Below, piece by piece: positions 1-6,118 of a stretch of DNA of 7,080 nucleotides. Under the pieces are notes generated by a model. It was not told the origin of the DNA. It was given only the letters and a program-made list of their open reading frames with translations, and ran no database searches. The DNA is from Bacteroidota bacterium (GTDB taxonomy: Bacteria; Bacteroidota; Bacteroidia; 2-12-FULL-35-15), in the NCBI GenBank assembly GCA_026391935.1, contig JAPLDC010000479.1, positions 1-7,080 on the forward strand. Direction: 5' to 3'. Each line of letters starts with the position of its first letter. Positions within the stretch are counted from its first letter, which is position 1. The position numbers and the translations under genes are program-made.

Positions 1-191
1 GTCCCGAAGGTATCACTTTCGGATTGAATGAAGTCATAAAAGGATGGACCGAGGGGATTCCATATTTTAAAAAAGGAGGGAAGGGGAAATTAATTATTCC
101 TGCTGATCTAGGTTATGGAAGCGACGATTATAATGGCATTCCCGGAAATAGTGTTCTGATTTTTGACATTAAACTTATTGATGTACTTTGA
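1..191 (+). CDS. FKBP-type peptidyl-prolyl cis-trans isomerase, 3' part (5' end outside window)
   Basis: Reading from base 3, 62 codons run to a TGA at 189-191. The peptide holds the second half of an FKBP domain: the V-I-K-G-W block with active-site-type Val, Ile and Trp (fragment residues 11-15), the K-G-G-K-G-K-L-I-I-P strand (23-33), L-G-Y-G with the conserved Tyr (36-39), I-P-G-N-S (46-50) and the closing strand L-I-F-D-I-K-L-I-D-V. Known for the family: it speeds rotation of peptidyl-prolyl bonds during folding. The domain ends at the C-terminus with no extension. Whether the missing N-terminal part carries a signal peptide, lipobox or further FKBP domain (all common in Bacteroidota) cannot be seen. 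The downstream gene is convergent, with an A+T-rich 55-bp gap containing no convincing terminator hairpin. Confidence 0.93.
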   Translation, partial: PEGITFGLNEVIKGWTEGIPYFKKGGKGKLIIPADLGYGSDDYNGIPGNSVLIFDIKLIDVL

Positions 192-246
192 TTCAACTGT
201 ATAAAAAAAATATAATTTTTCAAACTTCTGTTTTTGCTAAATTAAT

Positions 247-1260
247 TTATTCAATATTTATCCTGTACTTCAATTGGTTAGCATATTCACGACCTAATTT
301 ATTTCCATAGTCTTCATACGACTTTTTTGCCCATTTCAGTGCCTCTTCTGTTTTTCCTAATACTTCATATCCAACAGCTAAATTTAAACAGGCTCTCCCT
401 GCATTTTTGCCAGATGACTTGTCGGCAATATCATTCCAAACAAGAATGGCTCCTTCCCAATCTGCAACTTCTGATTTTCTAAATCCTGTTTTGAATTGTT
501 GTTTATATGCTCCCTTTCCTCTTTTAAACATTTCACGTTTAACATAATAATAGCCAGGTATAAACCGATTAACGTATTGTCCTCCTGCAGCATAAGCTGT
601 TTGTGGCAATGCTTCAGGTGGAGGAATGTTTAGTATCCCGGTTGAATTAAATGTCAGATAATTACTTGTTTGAAACTGATCAATTATTTTTTGATTTAGT
701 GGATCATACATTCTCCAATAGCTGCTAACATTCATTCTGATCTGGCTGGGAGGCTTTGGAGCATCAATTGTACCTGAAAGAACGTTGTTAATCTGGTTCG
801 TTACACCACTCAATAGTAGATCGGAGTTTGAATCAAACATCTCTAATACGAGTAAGGCATCTGCTTTTGTTGAATCGCAAATTTGTTTTACTCTGCTCCA
901 ATCTAGTGGGTCTGGGGTTGCTCGTGTGCCCGTTCCTATTAGTCGGCTGGTTGCAGGAAATACAATTGTAATTCCTTTATAGCCATTTAATCCGTCAAAC
1001 ACAGCTTTGATACATTCGTCTGAAGCCAATTTGTCGGAGCCCGCTATTTCACCTGTTAGGATTGCTTCAGTTATTGCGTTGCCTTTACTTTTAGTATCTT
1101 TTGGCGAAAGAGATCTGTTCACAACAGCTATGGTTTTTATGTTATCTGGGATTACAGCATTTGGCTGTGTTGGATATTTTAATTGTACATATCCATATTT
1201 TGAACAACTGCTTGAGAGTATACTTACACAAATAATAAAAAGGTAATAGTTAGTTTTCAT
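247..1260 (-). CDS. Lipoprotein of unknown function with C-terminal TPR-like segment (DUF6340-like)
   Basis: This encodes 337 residues starting at ATG 1260. The N-terminus is a lipoprotein signal: Lys2, hydrophobic residues 5-15, then S-S-S-C with the lipidated Cys19. It is therefore probably anchored in the outer or inner membrane facing the periplasm. After the signal comes a beta-rich start (I-K-T-I-A-V-V-N-R, 41-49), a conserved-looking A-D-A-L-L-V-L-E-M-F-D segment (133-143), then strands around the Y-W-R-M-Y-D-P motif (181-187). The C-terminal 70 residues look like a TPR-type helical pair (W-E-G-A-I-L-V-W ... A-C-L-N-L-A-V-G-Y-E-V-L-G ... E-E-A-L-K-W-A). From memory the length, lipobox and architecture fit the Bacteroidota family DUF6340; I could not run a search. 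No enzymatic motif is visible. It lies 55 bp downstream of nnr on the same strand, and that gap holds a candidate -7 element, so it may be transcribed alone as well as by read-through. Confidence 0.85.
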   Translation of the reverse strand: MKTNYYLFIICVSILSSSCSKYGYVQLKYPTQPNAVIPDNIKTIAVVNRSLSPKDTKSKGNAITEAILTGEIAGSDKLASDECIKAVFDGLNGYKGITIVFPATSRLIGTGTRATPDPLDWSRVKQICDSTKADALLVLEMFDSNSDLLLSGVTNQINNVLSGTIDAPKPPSQIRMNVSSYWRMYDPLNQKIIDQFQTSNYLTFNSTGILNIPPPEALPQTAYAAGGQYVNRFIPGYYYVKREMFKRGKGAYKQQFKTGFRKSEVADWEGAILVWNDIADKSSGKNAGRACLNLAVGYEVLGKTEEALKWAKKSYEDYGNKLGREYANQLKYRINIE

Positions 1261-1289
1261 TGATTTTATATTTGTAATAGTGGGGAAAT

Positions 1290-1297
1290 CAAATTTA
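1290..1297 (-). promoter_or_regulatory. Candidate -7 element (TAnnTTTG) for the lipoprotein gene
   Basis: The minus strand reads TAAATTTG, an exact match to the Bacteroidota -7 consensus TAnnTTTG, ending 29 bases before the ATG at 1260. A TTG (1324-1322) sits 24 bases upstream, slightly beyond the usual 17-23 spacing, and lies inside the last codons and stop of nnr. Such matches are not rare in A+T-rich DNA, so position is the main support. Confidence 0.45.
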
Positions 1298-1315
1298 CAA
1301 TTATTTTTGTGAATA

Positions 1316-2836
1316 TTATTTCAATAATTTAAATGCGGAACCGATATGTTCTATAATATCAGAAGCAATAATACTTTCTTCTGATATGTTTTGAGCAGCG
1401 ATATCTCCTGCTAATCCGTGAATATAAACTCCTATAATGCAAGCGTGTTCTGAAGAATAACCTTGCGCTAATAGTGAAGTGATGATTCCTGTCAGAACAT
1501 CACCACTGCCGCCTTTTGCCATACCTGGATTTCCTGTTGAGTTAAAATGGATCTCTCCATTCGGAGAAGAAATGGATGTATGTGCACCTTTTAAAACAAC
1601 GAAAACAGAATATTTTTTTGAAAAATTGCTCTGCAATTTCAATCTTTCTGAACTGTTAGCCGACTTTCCTGCTATGCGTTCGAATTCTTTCAGGTGGGGA
1701 GTGAAAATGCTGTTTTTGGGAATATTAATAAGCCATGTTTTATTTTCTGAAATCATATTTATTGCATCCGCATCTAATACTAATGGAATAAAAGAGTTCT
1801 GAATTAATTTTTCAAGAAAAATTTGAGTGTGCTTATTGTTTCCCAATCCCGGACCGACAGCTATTGAATTATACATATCAATTATGATATCATTAGAAAT
1901 GTAATTTAATTCTGGATCGGCTTCTGTCATAGCTTCAGGAACGGTCGATTGAATTATTTCATATCCACATTTAGGAATACGCATCGTTAAAAGACCTGTT
2001 CCACTTTTAAGACAAGATTTTGCAGCGAGAACAGCTGCTCCAATTTTTCCATAACTGCCCGCAATAATTAATGAATGTCCGAAATTGCCTTTATGTGCAT
2101 ATTTTTCTCTCTTCTTTATTAATGGAACGATATCTTCTTTTGTAGTAAAATAGTTTTGAACATGAAGTCCATTTGTAAATTTTGAACTCAATCCAATATC
2201 TAAAATATGGAAATCTCCAACATATACGAATGTTTCAGGATACATAAATGAAGTCTTTGGAAATTGAAATGAAAGTGTATGGGTTGCTTTTACAACTGAA
2301 TCGGTTTTGTCATTTAATGAATCACAATATAAACCCGAAGGAAGGTCGATTGAAATTATTTTCTTACCTGAATGGTTAACAAGATCAATTATTTCAGAGG
2401 CAAAGCCTTCTATCGGCTTATTTATGCCTGAACCAAATAGCGCGTCAATTAGTACACTTTTGTCATTAAGTAAAAAGGCTGTTTGGAAAGATTCGATGGA
2501 ATTAATTTCATCAATACACGAATTGCTATTAGAAATTAGTTTTAATTTTTCAAGGTTGGCATTAAAATCTGAGGTGCGTTTTTTTGAATAATTAATGATG
2601 AGTACTTCGATCTTATAATGATTTTTTTTAAGTAGTCGTGCAATTGCTAATCCATCACCGCCATTATTTCCTGTTCCGCATACTATTTTAAATTCGTATT
2701 TATTGTCGAATTTCTCTTTTATCCAGTTTACACAAGCTTCAGCTGCATGTTCCATTAAATCCAATGAGGAAATTGGCTCATTCTTTATTGTGAATGAATC
2801 TGCTGTGCGTATTTGATCAACTGTAAGTATTTTCAT
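1316..2836 (-). CDS. nnr: Bifunctional NAD(P)H-hydrate epimerase / ADP-dependent NAD(P)H-hydrate dehydratase
   Basis: This 506-residue protein is a full-length fusion of the YjeF_N and carbohydrate-kinase-like YjeF_C domains. It repairs NADH and NADPH damaged by hydration: the N-terminal half interconverts R and S hydrates, and the C-terminal half dehydrates the S form using ADP as phosphate donor. Epimerase domain, about 1-220: G-T-G-N-N-G-G-D-G (54-62), D-A-L-F-G-S-G (131-137) and S-I-D-L-P-S-G (162-168). Dehydratase domain, about 230-506: H-K-G-N-F-G-H (248-254), V-G-P-G-L-G (327-332), L-D-A-D-A (354-358), T-P-H-L-K-E-F (379-385) and G-N-P-G-M-A-K-G-G-S-G-D-V-L (435-448), with the catalytic-type Asp446. 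All key motifs are intact and the length is normal. The start at ATG 2836 gives the usual M-K-I-L-x-x-x-Q-I-R beginning, and a good promoter lies about 70 bases upstream. Acts in the cytoplasm. Confidence 0.97.
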   Translation of the reverse strand: MKILTVDQIRTADSFTIKNEPISSLDLMEHAAEACVNWIKEKFDNKYEFKIVCGTGNNGGDGLAIARLLKKNHYKIEVLIINYSKKRTSDFNANLEKLKLISNSNSCIDEINSIESFQTAFLLNDKSVLIDALFGSGINKPIEGFASEIIDLVNHSGKKIISIDLPSGLYCDSLNDKTDSVVKATHTLSFQFPKTSFMYPETFVYVGDFHILDIGLSSKFTNGLHVQNYFTTKEDIVPLIKKREKYAHKGNFGHSLIIAGSYGKIGAAVLAAKSCLKSGTGLLTMRIPKCGYEIIQSTVPEAMTEADPELNYISNDIIIDMYNSIAVGPGLGNNKHTQIFLEKLIQNSFIPLVLDADAINMISENKTWLINIPKNSIFTPHLKEFERIAGKSANSSERLKLQSNFSKKYSVFVVLKGAHTSISSPNGEIHFNSTGNPGMAKGGSGDVLTGIITSLLAQGYSSEHACIIGVYIHGLAGDIAAQNISEESIIASDIIEHIGSAFKLLK

Positions 2837-2907
2837 TTGACAATTGTTAAGAAACTTTATTTACGATTAATTATTAAGTTTTACCATTTTTTTGTCCTAT
2901 TAACAAT

Positions 2908-2941
2908 CAAATATAGGCAGACAAAATAGAATAGTTACAAA
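2908..2941 (-). promoter_or_regulatory. Candidate nnr promoter (TTTG-N22-TATATTTG)
   Basis: On the minus strand TTTG (2941-2938) is followed after 22 bases by TATATTTG (2915-2908), an exact fit to the Bacteroidota -7 consensus TAnnTTTG with a -33 TTTG at the long end of the allowed spacing. Transcription would begin near 2900, giving a leader of about 65 bases before the nnr ATG at 2836. It lies between the PagL-like stop and nnr, so nnr need not depend on read-through. Confidence 0.6.
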
Positions 2942-2957
2942 TCGGGCATTCTGAATT

Positions 2958-3638
2958 TTATCTTTTAAAGTTCAGCTGTTTTGTTAACGCTACACTTAAA
3001 CCCTTGCCTTCATAAAAAGGATTATTTGCTCCTGAGCCCTGACCATTTGAAACATGCATCCACTTACAACCTATATTTATTGAATAATTTTTATTTATTC
3101 TGTATTCAAAAAGTATGCCCATTCTCCACATAAAATTGTAGATATCGCCACCGTATGGAAAATTTTTATTATAAAAAATGATTCCGACACTTGGTGCTGC
3201 AAATAGTGTAACTCGATTCATTTCAAAAATAATTTGCTGAAAATGAACTATCGGTCCAAATCCTTCTGCCGATGATTCATGATAAATAATTGAAGGATTC
3301 TGTGTATTCCAATCTTGTATTTTGCCCTTGGCACGAGTTGCTGTCAGACCAAAATAAATTTCAAATTGTGGATTATTTAAATAGTGTGTCATGAAGAAAA
3401 CATTGAAGGAGGTAGTATTAATTTCATTACCGATGTTCGAATGCCAAACATATTCCGGACTTAGTTCAATTTTTGCCTGAATTATTTTGGATGCTTTCGG
3501 TTGTGTGTTTTGGGCATTCAAATGATTTATATTCAATAGCAATATCAATAGATACAAATTTGTGCCAGATAAAAAGGCTTTAATACTTCTTATCGATTGG
3601 GATTTAAGTTTGACGCGAATACAAATTGCTGTATACAT
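2958..3638 (-). CDS. PagL-like exported beta-barrel, putative lipid A 3-O-deacylase (acyloxyacyl hydrolase)
   Basis: The frame is open back to a GTG at 3740, but the first ATG is at 3638 and gives 226 residues; I use it. The N-terminus has a basic region (K10, K12, R17, K20), a hydrophobic core L-Y-L-L-I-L-L-L (28-35) and a cleavage-like L-N-A before Gln43. The mature part alternates like beta strands of a small outer-membrane barrel. Near the C-terminus is W-M-H-V-S-N-G (193-199), matching the H-x-S-N signature of PagL lipid A 3-O-deacylases, with N-N-P-F-Y-E-G-K-G following. In PagL the catalytic residues are a His and a Ser two apart plus a downstream Glu; here His195, Ser197 and perhaps Glu210 fit. 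Family knowledge: PagL removes the 3-linked acyl chain from lipid A in the outer membrane. Activity and substrate are inferred. The 26-residue stretch before the hydrophobic core is long for a signal peptide, so the start stays uncertain. Only a weak promoter candidate (TTTG-N16-TAATTTG, 3702-3676) is seen upstream. Confidence 0.72.
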   Translation of the reverse strand: MYTAICIRVKLKSQSIRSIKAFLSGTNLYLLILLLNINHLNAQNTQPKASKIIQAKIELSPEYVWHSNIGNEINTTSFNVFFMTHYLNNPQFEIYFGLTATRAKGKIQDWNTQNPSIIYHESSAEGFGPIVHFQQIIFEMNRVTLFAAPSVGIIFYNKNFPYGGDIYNFMWRMGILFEYRINKNYSINIGCKWMHVSNGQGSGANNPFYEGKGLSVALTKQLNFKR

Positions 3639-3781
3639 ACTTTTAGTATGGAATAATAGGATGAAGAGCTGTCGCCAAATTATTCTTAATTCAAGTATCA
3701 AAGAATGAAATGAATCACTGAAAATAGTGATGCTTGTCACAAGTAGAATATTTTTGAGCTTTATTTTTATAATTCTATTTA

Positions 3782-3796
3782 CTAGCTGTGAGCTAG
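3782..3796. repeat. Perfect 6-bp inverted repeat in the divergent intergenic region
   Basis: CTAGCT (3782-3787) and AGCTAG (3791-3796) are exact reverse complements around the 3-base loop GTG. It lies between the PagL-like gene and the universal stress gene, about 50 bases upstream of the stress-gene -7 element. It could be an operator for one or both divergent genes. No T-run follows on either strand, which makes a terminator unlikely. Confidence 0.5.
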
Positions 3797-3825
3797 ATCA
3801 TTGAAGATCTTGATAGTCCGCATTT

Positions 3826-3853
3826 TTTGTAATTTTCTCTTAAAATATATTTG
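3826..3853 (+). promoter_or_regulatory. Candidate promoter of the universal stress gene (TTTG-N16-TATATTTG)
   Basis: TTTG at 3826-3829 is followed after 16 bases by TATATTTG at 3846-3853, an exact match to the Bacteroidota -7 consensus TAnnTTTG with spacing one base short of the common range. Transcription would begin near 3860. This decides the start of the gene: an in-frame TTG at 3801 would lie upstream of the transcript, leaving ATG 3861 or, better, ATG 3870. Confidence 0.6.
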
Positions 3854-3869
3854 TCATAAAATGACAATC

Positions 3870-4730
3870 ATGGCTATTAAAACTATTTTGGTTCCAACAG
3901 ATTTTTCGAAGACTGCGGCTAATGCGTTGAATTATGCAGTAAAGGTTGCTGAAAAAACAAAGTCGAAAATAATATTATTACATGCCTACCAAATAGATCT
4001 CTATTCGCCTGATCTTCCTGTGGAGTATTTTAATCAAATAAATTCATTAACAAAAGGGAATTCTGAAAAGCAACTTGTTTCTCTCATTTCTAAGGTTAAG
4101 AGATCGAGTAAAATTATAATTGATCATATTAGTATTGAGTATCCAACTGTTGGTTGTATTTTAGAGACTATCGTCAAGAAAAAAATAGACCTTGTCATTA
4201 TGGGGACAAAAGGTGCTAGTGGGATAAAAGAAATATTCCTTGGAAGTGTTGCCGGAGAAGTTATTGAAAAAGCAAAATGTCCTGTATTAGCAATTCCATT
4301 GAAAGCTTCTTATACCGGTTTGAAAAGAATCACCTATGCATCGGATTATCATTCCAGTGATATAACTATCTTGAAAAAGCTTGTTGAAATAGCAAAAATA
4401 TTTAAATCAAAGATTAATGTACTTCATATTGCAGTCGCTGAATTCACCATGGATTCTGAAAAGGATATTTTGAAAACATTTATTAATAAAGTGGACCGAA
4501 AAGTGGAATATAATAATTTAACATTTCAAATACTTTATGGTAAAGATGAGGAAAAGGAGATTGAAAAATATTTAAAAAGTAAAACAACAGATCTTTTGTC
4601 CATTTCTACCAGAAAGCGAACTTTGCTGGAGAAGTTTTTGTCAAAAAGTATAACTAAAACTCTTTCTTACCACACAATAATTCCTTTGCTTGCGTTTCAT
4701 TACAAAAAGAGTTCTGTTGTGTTTATTTGA
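3870..4730 (+). CDS. Universal stress protein, tandem UspA domains (second degenerate)
   Basis: From ATG 3870 this is 286 residues beginning M-A-I-K-T-I-L-V-P-T-D-F-S, the classic UspA opening. ATG 3861 would add three residues. Domain 1 (about 1-143) ends with the ATP-binding signature G-x2-G-x9-G-S at Gly112, Gly115, Gly125 and Ser126, then C-P-V-L-A-I-P. Domain 2 (about 152-286) begins L-K-R-I-T-Y-A-S-D-Y and keeps the fold pattern, but the matching segment (about 246-262) is rich in Lys, Arg and Ser and lacks the glycines, so it probably does not bind ATP that way. Tandem Usp proteins of about 280 residues are common in Bacteroidota; the family is cytoplasmic and linked to stress, starvation and envelope damage, with mostly unknown partners. 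A promoter lies immediately upstream, and the TerB-like gene follows 60 bp downstream on the same strand. Confidence 0.93.
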   Translation: MAIKTILVPTDFSKTAANALNYAVKVAEKTKSKIILLHAYQIDLYSPDLPVEYFNQINSLTKGNSEKQLVSLISKVKRSSKIIIDHISIEYPTVGCILETIVKKKIDLVIMGTKGASGIKEIFLGSVAGEVIEKAKCPVLAIPLKASYTGLKRITYASDYHSSDITILKKLVEIAKIFKSKINVLHIAVAEFTMDSEKDILKTFINKVDRKVEYNNLTFQILYGKDEEKEIEKYLKSKTTDLLSISTRKRTLLEKFLSKSITKTLSYHTIIPLLAFHYKKSSVVFI

Positions 4731-4790
4731 AATTCTAAATAGCATTTATAGAAGACACATGAAATATTGTCTCAATTAATAATATAAACA

Positions 4791-5225
4791 ATGAAAGCTA
4801 TAACTTCAATGAAAACAAACGAACTTCTGAAACAGTTTTATAAACAACTTGGTAGATTATTATACGCAATTGCCAAGGTTGACGAAAAGATCCAAAAGAA
4901 GGAAGTAGAAGCATTAAATGAATTTGTTTCGAAAGAATTAGCTTTTTTTGAAACCTCTACTGATTCTTCTGGAATGAATCAGGCTTTTTATACTTATTTT
5001 GAGTTTGAAGAATGTATTAACAAAAAAATAAGCATAGAGGAAGCTCATGCTTCTTTCGTAAATTTTTTGGATGCTAATATTATTGACTTGGATTTTACTT
5101 TGATTGAAAAATCAATTACGGCAATCGAGAAAATTGCCGGAGCATACAGAAAAATCAATAAGAAGGAAAAACAATTAATTAATACCACCAAGAGCCGGAT
5201 CAGGAGTTTGATAGATCTTTTTTGA
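4791..5225 (+). CDS. Small helical protein, TerB-like
   Basis: This encodes 144 residues, almost all predicted helix, with no signal peptide or membrane segment. Residues 20-46 (L-G-R-L-L-Y-A-I-A-K-V-D-E-K-I-Q-K-K-E-V-E) resemble the TerB/TerB-like pattern in which hydrophobic A-x-x-D-x-x-I-x-x-x-E places acidic residues for metal binding (here Asp31 and Glu38). A second, weaker copy lies at 113-131 (K-I-A-G-A-Y-R-K-I-N-K-K-E-K-Q-L-I), consistent with the two-fold helical repeat of TerB folds. The assignment rests on pattern memory, and a generic helical bundle is possible. TerB relatives are associated with tellurite resistance and membrane-stress complexes, but no other ter genes are present, so tellurite resistance should not be inferred. 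ATG 4809 is an alternative start. No TAnnTTTG element precedes it, so it is probably co-transcribed with the stress gene. Confidence 0.65.
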   Translation: MKAITSMKTNELLKQFYKQLGRLLYAIAKVDEKIQKKEVEALNEFVSKELAFFETSTDSSGMNQAFYTYFEFEECINKKISIEEAHASFVNFLDANIIDLDFTLIEKSITAIEKIAGAYRKINKKEKQLINTTKSRIRSLIDLF

Positions 5226-5889
5226 AATGTAATTGAATATCAGATTGTTTGAGGAATACAGGTTGCGTTATGATTAAATATACTATTACACTTATTATAC
5301 CTGCAAAAAAGCACCAGACGGAAATTGCATATTCATTATAGAGCATTGCGGTAATTAGAAATGAGCTGAATATTAAAATACCGAATAATTTCATTCCCTT
5401 AATACTTGAAAGAAAGGGAGGAATTATTGTTGGAATAATGTATAATATTCCTTCTATTTCTCTGCCAATATGAGGGAAATTTAGTTCATAATAAATATGA
5501 TAAGCTTTGACTTCAGCCGTCACATCAAATAAAAAAAGACAGACCAGATGGTAAAAGGATAAAAGACTTCCAAATACTAAAATCGTATATAACTTCTTTT
5601 TTTGTTTCTTGGATTTTTCCATTAAGATTATTGTATAAGGAACCCAAAATGGCCACAGTACTTGTGCAATGACAATAAAGCTGTTTATTGATAATTGATG
5701 TATTGAAAAATACTTATTGTTGGTAAAGGATAACCATACAAAACCCTCACAAAATTGCTGAAAGGCAAAAATCAATGGAATGCACGCAAATGCTAATTGG
5801 GATCTTGTTTGAATGTTTTTTATAGCAGCTACTCCCGCTAATGAAAGTATTGCACTGGCTCCAAAACTTGCTTCCGTTGAAAAACACAT
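5200..5889 (-). CDS. Seven-helix integral membrane protein of unknown function (MCFS-start, DUF6629-like)
   Basis: This encodes 229 residues from ATG 5889. It begins M-C-F-S-T-E-A-S-F-G, and the N-terminal M-C-F-S-x-x-A-S-F signature with the downstream Q-Q-F-C-E-G-F-V-W-L (44-53) is, from memory, characteristic of the uncharacterised family DUF6629. Hydrophobic segments lie at about 8-25, 32-54, 70-90, 100-122, 146-162, 166-184 and 187-210, so seven membrane helices are likely. Loop 91-99 is strongly basic (E-K-S-K-K-Q-K-K-K) and should face the cytoplasm. Pro79, Pro84, Pro153, Pro157 and Pro158 lie within helices. No enzymatic or transport signature is recognisable, and function is unknown. 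The last 26 bp overlap the 3' end of the convergent TerB-like gene. Confidence 0.72.
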   Translation of the reverse strand: MCFSTEASFGASAILSLAGVAAIKNIQTRSQLAFACIPLIFAFQQFCEGFVWLSFTNNKYFSIHQLSINSFIVIAQVLWPFWVPYTIILMEKSKKQKKKLYTILVFGSLLSFYHLVCLFLFDVTAEVKAYHIYYELNFPHIGREIEGILYIIPTIIPPFLSSIKGMKLFGILIFSSFLITAMLYNEYAISVWCFFAGIISVIVYLIITQPVFLKQSDIQLHFKKDLSNS

Positions 5890-6007
5890 TTATTATTCTT
5901 TTTATTGATACTAATTTTTATGAAATTCACAAAAATGCAGATCTGTAGTTTTTTTGCAGTATTAGTAAATTATTTTTCATGGAATTTATGAAAGAATTCT
6001 CTTTGTT

Positions 6008-6015
6008 CAAATGTA
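6008..6015 (-). promoter_or_regulatory. Weak candidate -7 element for the seven-helix membrane protein gene
   Basis: The minus strand reads TACATTTG, fitting TAnnTTTG, about 120 bases before the ATG at 5889. No TTG or TTTG occurs at the expected -33 distance. It is the only exact -7 match on this strand between 5890 and 6113, but the missing -33 element makes it tentative. Confidence 0.3.
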
Positions 6016-6051
6016 TCTGCAAATAATACTAAATGTAGTGCTATCTGTCAA

Positions 6052-6118
6052 TCTGAATATTGATTGTAATCAATATTTATATATCATGCTTGATTTTATT
6101 TATATGACAATATTCAGA
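6052..6118. repeat. Nested A+T-rich inverted repeats in the 224-bp non-coding gap
   Basis: Two exact inverted repeats share sequence. The inner one is AATATTGATT (6056-6065) and AATCAATATT (6068-6077), separated by GT. The outer one is TCTGAATATTG (6052-6062) and CAATATTCAGA (6108-6118), 11 bp each with a 45-base interval. The right outer arm contains the stop codon of the HEIIH protein gene (6114-6116), so its transcript could fold over its own 3' end. No T-run follows the inner hairpin on the minus strand, so it is not a standard intrinsic terminator. A pair of binding sites or a transcript-protecting 3' hairpin are alternatives. I see no gene in 5890-6113. Confidence 0.6.

Noticed and set aside
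1267..1274. Plus-strand TATATTTG as a promoter reading into nnr antisense
   Set aside because: No -33 TTG at a usable distance and no plus-strand gene downstream; a chance match in A+T-rich DNA.
1479..1802. Plus-strand open frames inside nnr (also 2307-2591) and inside the lipoprotein gene (785-982, 1007-1246)
   Set aside because: They are antisense to intact, well-supported genes and show no recognisable protein features.
3639..3740. GTG at 3740 as start of the PagL-like protein
   Set aside because: It would place 34 more residues before an already long signal peptide; the first ATG at 3638 is preferred, though not proven.
3749..3756. TATTTTTG as a second, upstream promoter for the stress gene
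   Set aside because: It fits the -7 consensus but lacks a -33 element at the right spacing; the 3846 element is better.
3801..3869. TTG at 3801 as start of the universal stress protein, adding 23 residues
   Set aside because: The added residues are unlike any UspA N-terminus, and the TATATTTG promoter element at 3846-3853 lies inside them, so they would precede transcription.
6056..6077. Inner inverted repeat as an intrinsic terminator
   Set aside because: The stem is nearly all A-T and no T-run follows on either strand.
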